Shown here one piece after another: positions 8,512 through 18,122 of a DNA stretch of 64,000 nt. A program made the position numbers and the translations under genes. Under the pieces are notes generated by a model that was given only the letters and a program-made list of their open reading frames with translations, ran no database searches and had not been told where the DNA came from. The number at the start of each line of letters is the position of its first letter. Position 1 is the stretch's first letter. The stretch covers positions 1 to 64,000 of the forward strand of contig CADACU010000003.1 in the NCBI GenBank assembly GCA_902786545.1. The letters are read 5' to 3'. This DNA comes from an uncultured Anaerovibrio sp. (GTDB lineage Bacteria; Bacillota; Negativicutes; Selenomonadales; Selenomonadaceae).

Positions 8512-9315
8512 TTAGAATTTAATTCCCTTTTCCCGTGCCAGTTCCCGTATCCCGTCCAAGAGGTACTCATTCTTGATCTGGATATGGGTTCCTTTCATGC
8601 CTTGGGACTTAGGTATGACGATACCAGCCACCTTCAGCTTTTTAAGCACACTTACTATTACAGAACGGGAAACCAAATCATTGTCATCTGATATCTGCGA
8701 TGCATTTATCGTGCCTTCATTGTCGCCCAACGCCCGGAATATGGCAATTATCGCTTCTTCCTCTGAAACGGACAATTCCTTGAGGGTAGTCTTGACAGCC
8801 TTGTATTTCAAGGACTCCTCCTGAATTTTTCCGGACCGCTCATGCAGCATACCGATGCCGACGACCGCTGCACCATATTCGGCCAACAGCAAATCATCAT
8901 TGGTAAAATCTTCATTATATCTGGCTACCACCAGAGTCCCAATCCGCTCATCGACCCCATATATTGGCACGATTGTCGTGTTTTTCCCGTGAAACTTACA
9001 CTTGGTTTCAGAATCATCCACAAAAGCACAAAGCCCCGACTTGGAACGGAGATTGGCAGAAGTCTCATTTATTTTATTCAGCCAGTTCACATAATGGCGT
9101 GGAAACTGCCCCTCCGAAACCACATTATCCATCATCAGATCACATTCAAAATCATCCTGAAGGGCATATCCGCGAATTTTTCCATCAACATCCACTATAT
9201 ATGTATTAGCATTGATAACATTGCTCAACACTATTGCCACTTCATTGTATTCGACCGTATGAAACCGCTGAAGCACTTTGTTTATTTTTCTTGTTCTTTC
9301 TAACAGTGTCGCCAT
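8512..9315 (-). CDS. codY: GTP- and branched-chain amino acid-sensing repressor CodY
   Basis: The 267-residue protein has an N-terminal GAF ligand domain (about 1-155) and a C-terminal winged helix with INASQISDDNDLVSRSVIVSVLKKLKVAGIVIPKSQGMKG, in which the ASxIADxxGxTRSVIVNALRKLE motif of CodY is recognisable with changes. CodY represses nutrient-limitation genes in Firmicutes. It sits between hslU and the flagellar operon, the Bacillus order. GGGAGGATGAAGG precedes the ATG. An inverted repeat just upstream may be an operator. Confidence 0.95.
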   Translation of the reverse strand: MATLLERTRKINKVLQRFHTVEYNEVAIVLSNVINANTYIVDVDGKIRGYALQDDFECDLMMDNVVSEGQFPRHYVNWLNKINETSANLRSKSGLCAFVDDSETKCKFHGKNTTIVPIYGVDERIGTLVVARYNEDFTNDDLLLAEYGAAVVGIGMLHERSGKIQEESLKYKAVKTTLKELSVSEEEAIIAIFRALGDNEGTINASQISDDNDLVSRSVIVSVLKKLKVAGIVIPKSQGMKGTHIQIKNEYLLDGIRELAREKGIKF

Positions 9316-9351
9316 CCTTCATCCTCCCAAAAATTAAAAATATTTTACCAT

Positions 9352-9378
9352 TTTTGTGAAATATATTCTATCACAAAA
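9352..9378. promoter_or_regulatory. Inverted repeat upstream of codY
   Basis: TTTTGTGA (9352-9359) and TCACAAAA (9371-9378) form a perfect 8-base dyad around an 11-base AT spacer, 37 bases before the codY start. The motif resembles operators of the CRP/FNR type (TGTGA/TCACA) but the spacing is not theirs. Position over the likely promoter suggests an operator; the regulator is unknown. Confidence 0.45.
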
Positions 9379-9381
9379 AAC

Positions 9382-9414
9382 AAAAATAATCACAATAATT
9401 TTGTGATTATTTTT
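9382..9414. terminator. Terminator after hslU (near-symmetric hairpin)
   Basis: A perfect 14-base dyad (AAAAATAATCACAA, loop of 5, complement) lies between the hslU stop and codY and is followed on the minus strand by TTTTTGTTTTTT. It can terminate hslVU transcription. Its stem again holds TCACAA/TTGTGA, the same hexamer as the neighbouring dyad. Confidence 0.6.
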
Positions 9415-9453
9415 GCAATATTATAAATCTTTTAAATATTCACTTTTTATGCA

Positions 9454-10842
9454 TCAAAGAATAAACTGACTGACATCCTGATTAACTACGATTTCTGATA
9501 AAGCTTTATCCACATAGGCCTCGTCGATAACCACCTGGCTCTCCTCCAGATCCGGTGCATCAAAGGACAGCTCCTCCAATAATTTTTCCAAAATGGTGTG
9601 CAACCGGCGGGCACCGATGTTTTCATTTTGATTGTTGACCTCACAGGCCAGCTTGGCCAAGCGGTCAATAGCACCATCAGTGAATTCCAGTTCAATCCCT
9701 TCTGTTCCCATCAAAGCTTTGTATTGCTTTATCAAAGCATTCTGTGGCTCGGTGAGGATACGCTTGAAATCCTCCTCCGTAAGGGAAGTCAATTCCACCC
9801 GAATCGGGAAGCGCCCCTGCAGCTCCGGAATAAGATCCGATGGCTTAGCCATATGGAAAGCTCCGGCTGCAATAAAGAGAATGTGATCAGTTTTCACTGG
9901 TCCATATTTGGTCATAACAGTAGATCCCTCCACGATTGGCAGAATATCTCGCTGTACACCTTCTCTGGACACATCGTGTCCACCGCTGTTGCCGCTGACA
10001 GCCACCTTATCAATCTCATCCATGAATACAATACCACTGTTTTCAGCCAGCTTCACCGCTTCCTCGGTAACCTCTTCCATGTCGACCAGCTTCATGGCTT
10101 CCTCCTGCTGGAACAGCTTGCGGGCGGCTTCAACCGTCACCTTGCGCTTCCGGTGTTTTTTCGGCATCATTGAACCCAACATATCCTGCAGGTTATCGCC
10201 CATCCCTTCCAAGGAGGAACCGGCGAACATCCCGACAATAGGTTTGTTGTTATCTTCCACATCAATTTCAATCAGCTGATCCTCATACTCGCCAGCCAAC
10301 AGCTTTTTACGGCACCATTCCCGGCCAGCCTGATATTGTTTAGGCTCAGCTTCGCCTGATTCCTGCTCTTCATTTTCCGACACGCCAAATAGCTGCCCGA
10401 AGGGATTGACCACGGATTTCTTTGGCTCCGGCACCATTACATCCAAAATCCGTTCCTCAGCCAACTCTGCCGCTTTTTCCTGAACTCCCTCCAAACGGGC
10501 GGAACGAACCATACGAACCGAGGTTTCAGCCAAATCACGGATAATGGACTCCACATCACGGCCCACATAACCCACCTCAGTAAACTTGGTAGCTTCAACC
10601 TTAATAAAAGGCGCCTGTACCAGCTTGGCCAGACGGCGGGCAATTTCTGTTTTCCCCACACCAGTTGAGCCAATCATCAAAATGTTCTTTGGTACAATGT
10701 CATCCTTCATGCTCTCGCTGTCCAGCTGACGGCTGCGCCACCGGTTTCTAAGGGCAATGGCCACAGACCGTTTGGCATCCTTTTGCCCTACAATGTATTT
10801 ATCTAAAGCCTCAACAATTTGTCTTGGTGTTTGTTCATTCAT
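9454..10842 (-). CDS. hslU: ATP-dependent protease ATPase subunit HslU (ClpY)
   Basis: The 462-residue AAA+ unfoldase has Walker A (GSTGVGKTE near residue 55), the substrate-pore motif [14 protein letters not shown], Walker B with [12 protein letters not shown], the variable intermediate I domain (about 110-240), and the C-terminal [21 protein letters not shown] sensor-2 region ending in SQFIL, the tail that docks into HslV. It feeds proteins to the HslV peptidase. It starts 18 bases after hslV. Confidence 0.97.
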   Translation of the reverse strand: MNEQTPRQIVEALDKYIVGQKDAKRSVAIALRNRWRSRQLDSESMKDDIVPKNILMIGSTGVGKTEIARRLAKLVQAPFIKVEATKFTEVGYVGRDVESIIRDLAETSVRMVRSARLEGVQEKAAELAEERILDVMVPEPKKSVVNPFGQLFGVSENEEQESGEAEPKQYQAGREWCRKKLLAGEYEDQLIEIDVEDNNKPIVGMFAGSSLEGMGDNLQDMLGSMMPKKHRKRKVTVEAARKLFQQEEAMKLVDMEEVTEEAVKLAENSGIVFMDEIDKVAVSGNSGGHDVSREGVQRDILPIVEGSTVMTKYGPVKTDHILFIAAGAFHMAKPSDLIPELQGRFPIRVELTSLTEEDFKRILTEPQNALIKQYKALMGTEGIELEFTDGAIDRLAKLACEVNNQNENIGARRLHTILEKLLEELSFDAPDLEESQVVIDEAYVDKALSEIVVNQDVSQFIL

Positions 10843-10860
10843 GAATATGTTCCCCCAAAA

Positions 10861-11403
10861 TCACTCTATTTCTTCAACCTTAATATTGTGGTTGGTATAT
10901 ACACAAATATCTGCGGCAATGGTCAGGGCCTCTTTGGCAATTTCTGCCGCTGACAAATCAGTATGCTTTACCAGAGCCCTAGCTGCTGACAGGGCATAAA
11001 ATCCACCGGAGCCAATAGCCCCCACCCCGCCATCCGGTTCAATTACCTCACCATTACCGGAAATCATCAGGAGATTATCCTTGTCAGCCACCAGCAACAA
11101 GGCCTCCAATTTGCGAAGCACCTTATCGGTACGCCACTGCTTGGCCAGCTCCACTGAAGCCCTTGGCAGATTTCCATTGTAGGTCTCCAATGTGGCCTCA
11201 AATTTTTCAAAAAGGGTAAAGGCATCTGCCACCGAACCGGCAAACCCAGCCAGAACCTTGTCATGGTATAGTCGGCGCACCTTACGGGCATTGGCCTTCA
11301 TTACAGTATTCTGGCCAAAGGTAACCTGGCCGTCACCGGCAATGGCCGTTTTTCCATTATGCTTAACGGCAACAATAGTAGTTGCATGAAATTGATTATC
11401 CAT
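10861..11403 (-). CDS. hslV: ATP-dependent protease peptidase subunit HslV (ClpQ)
   Basis: The protein of about 180 residues belongs to the N-terminal nucleophile hydrolases. The nucleophile lies in [22 protein letters not shown], so a short propeptide (MDNQFHA) must be removed. The ATG at 11403 is preferred over the ATG at 11421 because AAGGAG lies six bases before it; the earlier ATG overlaps the trmFO stop. Partner of HslU in a two-ring protease. Confidence 0.96.
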   Translation of the reverse strand: MDNQFHATTIVAVKHNGKTAIAGDGQVTFGQNTVMKANARKVRRLYHDKVLAGFAGSVADAFTLFEKFEATLETYNGNLPRASVELAKQWRTDKVLRKLEALLLVADKDNLLMISGNGEVIEPDGGVGAIGSGGFYALSAARALVKHTDLSAAEIAKEALTIAADICVYTNHNIKVEEIE

Positions 11404-11420
11404 AAAAGTCTCCTTCGCCA

Positions 11421-12731
11421 TTACAGCTGCTGTTTAAATTCATCCAAAGTAGCCAGGGCCCGTTCGGCTATGCGCTGCTTTTTCAGCTTTTTATCCCGTA
11501 TTTTCTCCTTTATCGGAGACATAATGCCAAAATTAACATTCATTGGCTGAAAATGTTTGGCTGGTGCTGTGGTAATGTAATGACATAAGGAGCCATGGGC
11601 CGTTTCCTGGGGAAATACCACCGGTTCCTTGTCCTGACACAGCCTTGCCGCATTGATACCGGCTACCAGTCCAGATGATGCCGACTCGACATAGCCCTCT
11701 ACACCAGTCATCTGTCCGGCAAAAAACAGTTTGTCATTATCCTTGAACTGCATGGTGGGCCGCATAGTCTCCGGCGAATTGATAAAGGTGTTCCGATGCA
11801 TTACTCCGTACCGGACAAATTCAGCATGTTCCAGTCCGGGAATCATACCGAATACCCGCCGCTGCTCCGGCCATTTTAAATGGGTCTGAAACCCTACAAT
11901 ATTGTAGAGCGTTCCTTCTGCATTATCCTGCCGCAGCTGCACCACGGCATAGGGCAGCTTACCATCGGCTGGGTTTTCCAGCCCCACCGGCTTCAATGGC
12001 CCAAACAGGAGAGTATCCTCCCCCCGGGAAGCCATCTCCTCCACAGGCATACAGCCTTCAAAGAATTTTTCTTTTTCAAAATTATGGGTTGGGGCTTTTT
12101 CCGAATTGACCAATTCAGTCCAAAAATTATGATATTCTTCCTTATTCATCGGGCAGTTGATATAGGCTGCCTCCCCCTTGCCATAGCGGGATGCTTTCCA
12201 GGCTTTGGTCATATCCACAGAGTCCAGGGTAACAATTGGCGCCGCTGCGTCATAAAAATACAAATATTCCTGCCCCATAAGAGTACCAATGGCCTCAGCC
12301 AGCTTTCCTTCCGTCAGCGGGCCACTGGCCACAATGGTAACTGCATTTTCTTCCTGAGGAATAGCCTCCACCTGCTGGTAAATCACCTTTATCAGCGGAT
12401 GGTTGGAAACCCTGTCCGTAATATACTGACTAAAGCCTACCCGATCTACGGCCAAAGCTCCACCAGCCGGCACCTTGGTAGCATCCGCCGCCTCCATTAT
12501 AATGGAACCAAGACGGCGCATCTCTTCCTTTAATACGCCTACGGCATTTTCCAGTCCAGCTCCCCGCAGGGAATTACTGCAGACCAACTCCGCAAACAGC
12601 CCTGTTTTATGCGCTGGTGTATTGGTCTGAGGGCGCATTTCATAGAGGTCAACCTGTATACCTCGCTGGGCCGCCTGCCAGGCTGCTTCACTCCCTGCCA
12701 GGCCAGCACCTACCACGATAATTTTATCCAT
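11421..12731 (-). CDS. trmFO: tRNA (uracil-54-C5)-methyltransferase, folate-dependent, TrmFO
   Basis: The 436-residue FAD protein starts with the dinucleotide-binding motif [19 protein letters not shown] and carries VCSNSLRG, the [13 protein letters not shown] motif and INFG-type C-terminal segment NVNFGIMSP, all typical of TrmFO (Gid). It makes m5U54 in tRNA using methylene-tetrahydrofolate. Overlaps topA by eight bases. In Bacillus a xerC-type gene follows trmFO before hslV; here it is absent. Confidence 0.97.
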   Translation of the reverse strand: MDKIIVVGAGLAGSEAAWQAAQRGIQVDLYEMRPQTNTPAHKTGLFAELVCSNSLRGAGLENAVGVLKEEMRRLGSIIMEAADATKVPAGGALAVDRVGFSQYITDRVSNHPLIKVIYQQVEAIPQEENAVTIVASGPLTEGKLAEAIGTLMGQEYLYFYDAAAPIVTLDSVDMTKAWKASRYGKGEAAYINCPMNKEEYHNFWTELVNSEKAPTHNFEKEKFFEGCMPVEEMASRGEDTLLFGPLKPVGLENPADGKLPYAVVQLRQDNAEGTLYNIVGFQTHLKWPEQRRVFGMIPGLEHAEFVRYGVMHRNTFINSPETMRPTMQFKDNDKLFFAGQMTGVEGYVESASSGLVAGINAARLCQDKEPVVFPQETAHGSLCHYITTAPAKHFQPMNVNFGIMSPIKEKIRDKKLKKQRIAERALATLDEFKQQL

Positions 12732-15018
12732 TCTTTCCCTCTTTTGCTTTTTCTGCTTTCTTTTGTTGTTTTTCCAATTCTTTATTGATTGGATTATCTA
12801 TTCTTGTTTCACACTGGTCGTTATAGCAATACAAAATCCCCCGACCATTGCGATAATAATGCTTTAACTGCAAAGAGCCGCACTTAGGGCATTTTTCGGC
12901 CTGAGGAACATCCCAGGTGGCAAAATCGCACTCAGGATAATTTTTGCAACCATAAAAACTCTTACCTCGTCGGGTTTTTCTTTCTACTATGCTGCCTCCA
13001 CATTTAGGACAGTGCAGTCCAGTATCCCGCAGCAACGGCTTGGTACAACGGCAATCCGGGAAGCCTGGGCAAGCCAAAAATTTGCCAAAACGCCCCTGTT
13101 TTACCACCATCATCCGACCGCAAACATCGCACGGCACATCTGATACTTCTACCGGCAGCTCCACATGACCAATTGCCTCATCAGCTTTCTCCAATGTCTC
13201 TGAGAATGGGCCATAAAAATTTCTTAACAGGGCAGTTTTGTCCAGTGTCCCTTCCGCAATGCTGTCCAGCTCATTTTCCAGCTCAGCACTGAACTTTACA
13301 TCCACGATATCACGGAAATACTCCTTCAGCATTTCAACCACTACCCGGCCTAATTCTGTTGGCTGGAATGACTTGCTGACGCGCTGAACATACCCACGGG
13401 TCAGAATAGTTTCTATGATAGGTGCATAGGTGCTTGGCCGACCAATGCCTTCCTCTTCCAGTACCTTTACCAATGAGGCATCGTTATATCTGGCTGGCGG
13501 TTCAGTGAAATGCTGTACCGGCTCCACCTTGGTCAGCTTGATTTCATCTCCGGCAGACAACTCCGGCAATACCACATCTTTTTCATTGGCCTCAACGCCG
13601 GCATAAACTGCCATAAAGCCAGGGAATTTTAGCTTCGAACCAGAGGATTTCAATGTAAATTCACCGGCCTTCACCTTTTTCCCCTGAGCCTGATTTGTGG
13701 TAGCAACTGCAATCATATCATATACTGCCGGCACCATCTGACAGGCAATAAACCGTTGCCAAATCAACTGATACAGCTTGAACTGATCCTTGCTGAGATA
13801 TTTTTCAATGGACGCAGGTGCCAGCATAACACTGGTCGGCCGAATAGCCTCATGGGCATCCTGCGCTTTTTTCCCTGCCTGATAAACATTTACCTTGGCC
13901 GGATAATATTTGTCACCAAAATTGGTGAGAATATACTCCTTGGCCTCCTGTACTGCCTGCTCCGAAATTCGGGTGGAATCAGTACGCATGTATGTAATAA
14001 GACCGACCGGCCCCTTCCGTCCCAGTTCTATACCTTCATAGAGCTGCTGAGCCACCATCATGGTGCGTTTGGAAGTAAAGCCTAATTTTCTGGCAGCATC
14101 CTGCTGCATGCTGCTGGTGGTGAACGGAGCAGCCGCCTTGCGCTTGCGCTCTGTCTTCTTGACATCCTTCACCAGCCATTTGCAGGCTTCCATTTTCTCC
14201 TGTATTTTTTTGGCGTCACCACCGTTATTTATATCCAGCTTCTTGCCGTCAATGTGGGTCAGCTCCCCGGCAAACTGATGTGACTTACCATGTTTCATCT
14301 TGGTGCCAATGGTCCAATATTCCTCTGACACGAAATTGATGATTTCATCTTCCCGCTCACATATAAGCTTTACAGTAACCGACTGAACCCGTCCGGCACT
14401 AAGCCCCTTGCGAACCTTGCGCCAAAGCAGTGGACTGAGCTTATAGCCCACAATCCGATCCAGCATTCGTCTGGCCTGCTGAGCATCCACCCGGTCAATA
14501 TTGATTGGGTGTGGCGTCTTTATCGCATCCTGAATAGCACTTTTGGTAATTTCGTTAAACACAATGCGGCAATCCGAGGATGCATCTATATCAAATATAT
14601 GGGCCAAATGCCAGGCAATAGCCTCTCCCTCCCGGTCCGGGTCGGAAGCCAAATATACTTTGTCCGCCTTGCTGGCTTCTTTTTTCAATTCTTTAATAAG
14701 GGCACCCTTGCCGCGGATATTTATATATTTGGGCTCAAAGTCATGATCCACATCAATGGCAAACTGACTTTTTGGCAAATCCCGCAAGTGCCCCATGGAG
14801 GCCTTTACCACATACCCCTTCCCCAAATAGCGTTCAATGGTTTTGGCCTTGGTTGGTGATTCCACCAGCACCAGAGTATTTTTTACTGGTTTATCAGCCT
14901 TGGTGCGTTTCTTTGCGGTAGTTTTTTTTGCTGTAGTCTTTGTTTTTGTAGCACTTTTCCCCTTAGAACTACTCTTAACTGCTTTCTTTATATTTTTTTC
15001 ATTTTGGGTGGTAGCCAC
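12724..15018 (-). CDS. topA: DNA topoisomerase I
   Basis: The 764-residue type IA topoisomerase has the TOPRIM domain starting [22 protein letters not shown], acidic [16 protein letters not shown], and the active-site tyrosine in [12 protein letters not shown]. Three C-terminal zinc ribbons follow (CDVC..CRC-type, CPKCGGS..CKNYPEC, CPKCGS..CYNDQC). Before the TOPRIM fold there is a 46-residue Lys/Thr/Ala-rich tail (14881-15018) absent from most homologues. It relaxes negative supercoils. The gene follows dprA by 15 bases and is coupled to trmFO. Confidence 0.97.
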   Translation of the reverse strand: MATTQNEKNIKKAVKSSSKGKSATKTKTTAKKTTAKKRTKADKPVKNTLVLVESPTKAKTIERYLGKGYVVKASMGHLRDLPKSQFAIDVDHDFEPKYINIRGKGALIKELKKEASKADKVYLASDPDREGEAIAWHLAHIFDIDASSDCRIVFNEITKSAIQDAIKTPHPINIDRVDAQQARRMLDRIVGYKLSPLLWRKVRKGLSAGRVQSVTVKLICEREDEIINFVSEEYWTIGTKMKHGKSHQFAGELTHIDGKKLDINNGGDAKKIQEKMEACKWLVKDVKKTERKRKAAAPFTTSSMQQDAARKLGFTSKRTMMVAQQLYEGIELGRKGPVGLITYMRTDSTRISEQAVQEAKEYILTNFGDKYYPAKVNVYQAGKKAQDAHEAIRPTSVMLAPASIEKYLSKDQFKLYQLIWQRFIACQMVPAVYDMIAVATTNQAQGKKVKAGEFTLKSSGSKLKFPGFMAVYAGVEANEKDVVLPELSAGDEIKLTKVEPVQHFTEPPARYNDASLVKVLEEEGIGRPSTYAPIIETILTRGYVQRVSKSFQPTELGRVVVEMLKEYFRDIVDVKFSAELENELDSIAEGTLDKTALLRNFYGPFSETLEKADEAIGHVELPVEVSDVPCDVCGRMMVVKQGRFGKFLACPGFPDCRCTKPLLRDTGLHCPKCGGSIVERKTRRGKSFYGCKNYPECDFATWDVPQAEKCPKCGSLQLKHYYRNGRGILYCYNDQCETRIDNPINKELEKQQKKAEKAKEGKNG

Positions 15019-15033
15019 AAAATGACCCCCTTT

Positions 15034-16134
15034 TTATTTTCTCACATACCGATGAGCCCCATCACTCTGCACCAGCCCCCGCAGCTCCATCTGCAGCAGA
15101 TGGTAAGACACGCGGGCCGGTGTAGCTTCAGTCAGCTGATAAAGTATATCATCAACCGACATTGGCTCATCAGGTGTCAACAAGGAAAAAATTTTCTCCT
15201 CATCCTTTGATAATACAAAATCTTTTTCCATCTTACCATTTTTTTTTGATAAAGTCTTTAATTTTATTTTATCCCTATACTCTGATATTATATCCTCACT
15301 GTCAAGTACCAATTTAGCTCCCTGCTGAATAAGCTTGTTGGAACCCCGGCTGCCACAAGCGAAAATACTGGCCGGAACCGCAAAAACATCCCGCCCGGCC
15401 TCCAGGGCACACACAGCTGTTATAAGCGATCCACTCCGTTCAGCGGCCTCCACCACTAATGTCCCCAACGACATACCACTAATAATCCGGTTCCGGGCCG
15501 GGAAATTGTGTTTTAGTGGCGGTGTTCCCGGTAAATACTCCGAAATAACAGCTCCCGTTTCAGAAATTTCTGCCAATAAATTTGCATTAGTGGGTGGATA
15601 GGCAATATCAACCCCACATCCCATAACTGCCTCGGTAATACCAACAGATAAAGCCCCCTTATGACTTTCTGTATCCACACCATAGGCACCGCCGCTGACT
15701 ACCGAAAACCCCCGGCTGGCCAAAGCAACACTAAATCGCTCGGCTGCCGCCCGACCATAAGGAGATATTTTTCTTGACCCAACCATTGCAATGCGCGGCA
15801 AGTCATTACCTAACCGGCCACGATAAAACAGCACATAGGGCGGAGTATCGATTTCCCGCAAAAGTGCCGGATACTCATCATCATCAATACTGCATAGGGA
15901 AATATGTTTCTTTTGGCAAATGGTGGCCACTTGGTAGGGGAGGTCTTTGTTGCTGCTCCGGTAAGCCAGAAATCTTTCCAGTTGATTTCCCTGCAGAACA
16001 TGTGCGAATGCCAACTCCTTTTCCCTGGCCATCCATATACTTTCTCCACTGCCAAAAACATCCAGCAATTTTTTTAATGGCTCGCCGGCAATATCCATAA
16101 TATTTTGTAACACGCTTAAATAATACTTTTCCAT
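15034..16134 (-). CDS. dprA: DNA-processing protein DprA (Smf)
   Basis: The 366-residue protein has a SAM/HhH-like N-terminus, a Rossmann domain with MVGSRKISPYGRAAAERFS, SGGAYGVDTESHKGAL and the GSLITAVCALEAGRDVFAVPASIFACGSRGSNKLIQQGA motif of DprA, and a C-terminal winged helix (about 310-360). DprA loads RecA on incoming single-stranded DNA in transformation. The dprA-topA order is conserved in Firmicutes. Between it and the next gene upstream lies a terminator and an AT-rich stretch. Confidence 0.95.
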   Translation of the reverse strand: MEKYYLSVLQNIMDIAGEPLKKLLDVFGSGESIWMAREKELAFAHVLQGNQLERFLAYRSSNKDLPYQVATICQKKHISLCSIDDDEYPALLREIDTPPYVLFYRGRLGNDLPRIAMVGSRKISPYGRAAAERFSVALASRGFSVVSGGAYGVDTESHKGALSVGITEAVMGCGVDIAYPPTNANLLAEISETGAVISEYLPGTPPLKHNFPARNRIISGMSLGTLVVEAAERSGSLITAVCALEAGRDVFAVPASIFACGSRGSNKLIQQGAKLVLDSEDIISEYRDKIKLKTLSKKNGKMEKDFVLSKDEEKIFSLLTPDEPMSVDDILYQLTEATPARVSYHLLQMELRGLVQSDGAHRYVRK

Positions 16135-16225
16135 TTTTCACCTCTATTTAATATTTTAATAATATTTAGTATTTTATTTAATAATATTAAATTTTGTGCA
16201 TTTTGAAAAGCATTATCTTAAGAAT

Positions 16226-16262
16226 GACAAAACTGGGAGCGGATAATATATCCACTCCCAGC
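16226..16262 (-). terminator. Terminator after the nicotinate phosphoribosyltransferase unit
   Basis: On the minus strand CTGGGAGTGGATA and TATCCGCTCCCAG-type arms pair around a short AT loop and are followed by TTTTGTC. It lies a few bases after the microprotein gene and before dprA. The 70 bases between it and dprA are AT-rich and may hold the dprA promoter. Confidence 0.75.
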
Positions 16263-16267
16263 CCATA

Positions 16268-16345
16268 CTATTCAGTAAACAATTCGTCCCAAAAAGCGTA
16301 CAGTACCATGGCAAACACCATCGCCCATATCACTATATCCCCCAT
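16268..16345 (-). CDS. 25-residue putative membrane microprotein
   Basis: An ATG at 16345, two bases after the stop of the nicotinate phosphoribosyltransferase gene, opens a 25-codon frame. The peptide starts MGDIVIWAMVFAMVLYAF and ends in an acidic tail WDELFTE, so it is one hydrophobic helix with an acidic end. GAGGAAGTG inside the end of the upstream gene serves as a ribosome site at normal distance, and a strong terminator follows its stop. Function is unknown. A chance frame cannot be excluded; the ribosome site, coupling and terminator position speak for a real gene. Confidence 0.5.
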   Translation of the reverse strand: MGDIVIWAMVFAMVLYAFWDELFTE

Positions 16346-16347
16346 AA

Positions 16348-17400
16348 TTACACTTCCTCAAGACGCGGATTGTCACTATAGGCCCGGCCAGCCTTGGCAC
16401 ATGGCTTGCCATCAACCAAAACAATATCAGCCGTAAAATCCGCATTGGTTGCAAAAATATTACTGCCCACTGCATACACATCTACTGGCACATTATTGGT
16501 TTCAAACAACCGGATACGCTCTGGGTTAAAGCCACCGGATACCATAATCTTTACATGGTTGAATCCTTCTGCATCCAGCGCTTCCCGAACATTGCGTACC
16601 AGCTGTTCATTAACCCCGGTTGGCTTGAAATGTCCCATCTGACCGATAAGTGATTTATCCACCATTTTTTCCGAAGTATCCAGACGCACACCATACAGCT
16701 TATCACCCAACTCACGGGCCACCTTCAGACTGGTCCCGACACAATCATTGTTAAAATCCACCAATGCCACCCGATTGATTTTCGGGTCAATGTATTCATC
16801 AAACATCTGGGTTGCCTTCAGGGTATCCCCGCCACACGCAGCAATCAGTGCGTGAGGAATAGTACCAGCCGCCTCAATGCCCCAGGTCAGGGCGTTAGCC
16901 GGCGTAGATACATTGGCCATACCGCCGATTTTGGCCGCATAGCCATCCCCCTTTTGCACGGCGTAATGATCAAACCGGGATGGGAAGAACAATACCGGTT
17001 TACCATTGGCCGCTTCAACTGCCCGGGCACAGTTGGTAGCCACCTTGGTCTGGCGGGCAATTATCCCCAGATAGACCGTTTCCAAATGGCTGAAATCCGC
17101 CAAATCCCCCTCAATGGTCATAACAGTCTCCCAAGGCTCGATTTTATCACCATCATGGAGGGCACGAATCTTTATTTTCTCCGGATGATAAGCGCACCGC
17201 TTAATAAGGGCAATGGCCTCATCAATACCGCAAAGGGTTGCATAATCCCGCTGGAAAATCTGCATCGTTACCCGCGGATGATAATTGGCATGGTTTAAAA
17301 TCTCCTGAGTCCGCAGGAAATAAATATCACTATACAAACCGCTCTTAATCTCGTCTACCGGGAAATCAAAGCTTTCTGGATTAAGTCGCTTTTTTGCCAT
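16348..17400 (-). CDS. pncB: Nicotinate phosphoribosyltransferase
   Basis: The 350-residue protein has the family layout: N-terminal SFDFPVDEIKSGLYSDIYFLRTQEIL, FFPSRFDHYAVQKGDGYAAKIGGMANVST, HALIAACGGDT and the phosphate-binding IMVSGGFNPERIRLFE near the C-terminus. It converts nicotinate plus PRPP to NaMN in NAD salvage. It resembles the short form without C-terminal extension. A good promoter lies upstream and the microprotein follows. Confidence 0.92.
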   Translation of the reverse strand: MAKKRLNPESFDFPVDEIKSGLYSDIYFLRTQEILNHANYHPRVTMQIFQRDYATLCGIDEAIALIKRCAYHPEKIKIRALHDGDKIEPWETVMTIEGDLADFSHLETVYLGIIARQTKVATNCARAVEAANGKPVLFFPSRFDHYAVQKGDGYAAKIGGMANVSTPANALTWGIEAAGTIPHALIAACGGDTLKATQMFDEYIDPKINRVALVDFNNDCVGTSLKVARELGDKLYGVRLDTSEKMVDKSLIGQMGHFKPTGVNEQLVRNVREALDAEGFNHVKIMVSGGFNPERIRLFETNNVPVDVYAVGSNIFATNADFTADIVLVDGKPCAKAGRAYSDNPRLEEV

Positions 17401-17423
17401 AATAAAGATGCCTCCTATATTAT

Positions 17424-17495
17424 AATTAGGAATTAGGGATTAAATGTTGGAAGGCAAGTACATCTCCCAATTCATAATCCATAATTACTGTGTGT
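17424..17495. repeat. Degenerate AATTAGGAATTAGGGATT-type intergenic repeat
   Basis: Tandem-like words (AATTAGGAATTAGGGATTA at about 17425-17443, then CAATTCATAATCCATAATTA at about 17469-17488 in the opposite sense) occupy the leader of the pncB-type gene. A similar block lies at 55502-55536. Such words are common as small non-coding repeats in Firmicutes. The two halves could fold on each other. Confidence 0.4.
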
Positions 17496-17506
17496 TACCT
17501 GACACT

Positions 17507-17535
17507 TTATTATGATACAATGAAAGCAAAGTCAA
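17507..17535 (-). promoter_or_regulatory. Promoter of nicotinate phosphoribosyltransferase
   Basis: On the minus strand -35 TTGACT (17530-17535) and -10 TAATAA (17507-17512) are 17 bases apart. The leader would be about 100 bases and includes the small repeat. Confidence 0.6.
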
Positions 17536-17682
17536 GGCAATAGTAAAATGAGACTTATTCAGTAACAGTTTTGCGCTGCCACTGATTTTAGTCCAATCAA
17601 TCCACTGCTTAACGGGTGCTCATCGGCGTATACAGAAACAGGCCCTCGCCCCCATCAGCATTGGACATAAGGAGAATTTTTA

Positions 17683-18042
17683 ATGGAAAGCACTATAAGT
17701 ATTTTAAATCCAGCCACTGTATCCGATATTGAGCAGGAGCTTCGCTCCATCGGTGTATCCCATCGCGGTACAGATATAATGAAGGAAAAGCTTATTTTCT
17801 ATGTTATAAAGCTTGAAAAAGTGGATACCAGGGCTGCCAATATTTTAAAACAGACCATGTTGAGCAAGGGAGCTGAAGCGGCGGTTTCTGCCGGAACAGT
17901 AAATCTCAGTGCCAGCCATACCGATGTGATAATTGGAGCAACAAGACATCAGCTGCGCCAAGCCATAATCCGATTAAAGGAACAGCCATGGGGGCTGCGG
18001 GAAATTGCCGAACAGCTGGAAAGCTTTTTCGATATAAAGTGA
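17683..18042 (+). CDS. Stand-alone domain of the type fused N-terminally to dihydropteroate synthase
   Basis: The 119-residue protein has IGVSHRGTDIMKEKLIFYVIKLEKV, TRAANILKQTMLSKGAEAAVS and a final PWGLREIAEQLE. From memory of clostridial and negativicute FolP proteins, this matches the roughly 120-residue domain that precedes their dihydropteroate synthase barrel. Here it ends cleanly, and no barrel or remnant follows before folB 80 bases on. It is either a split subunit or what is left of folP. Start ATG at 17683 follows AAGGAG. The folB neighbour supports a folate link. Confidence 0.6.
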   Translation: MESTISILNPATVSDIEQELRSIGVSHRGTDIMKEKLIFYVIKLEKVDTRAANILKQTMLSKGAEAAVSAGTVNLSASHTDVIIGATRHQLRQAIIRLKEQPWGLREIAEQLESFFDIK

Positions 18043-18122
18043 TTTCTTGCAGGAAAATAATTACTATTGGCGAAATATAATATTTACACGAGAATATTGC
18101 AACGAAGGGGGAGCTGATTTTA

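Noticed and set aside
9352..9378. Classical CRP or Rex binding site at codY
   Set aside because: Half-sites fit but the spacing of 11 bases does not match TGTGA-N6-TCACA, so no regulator is named.
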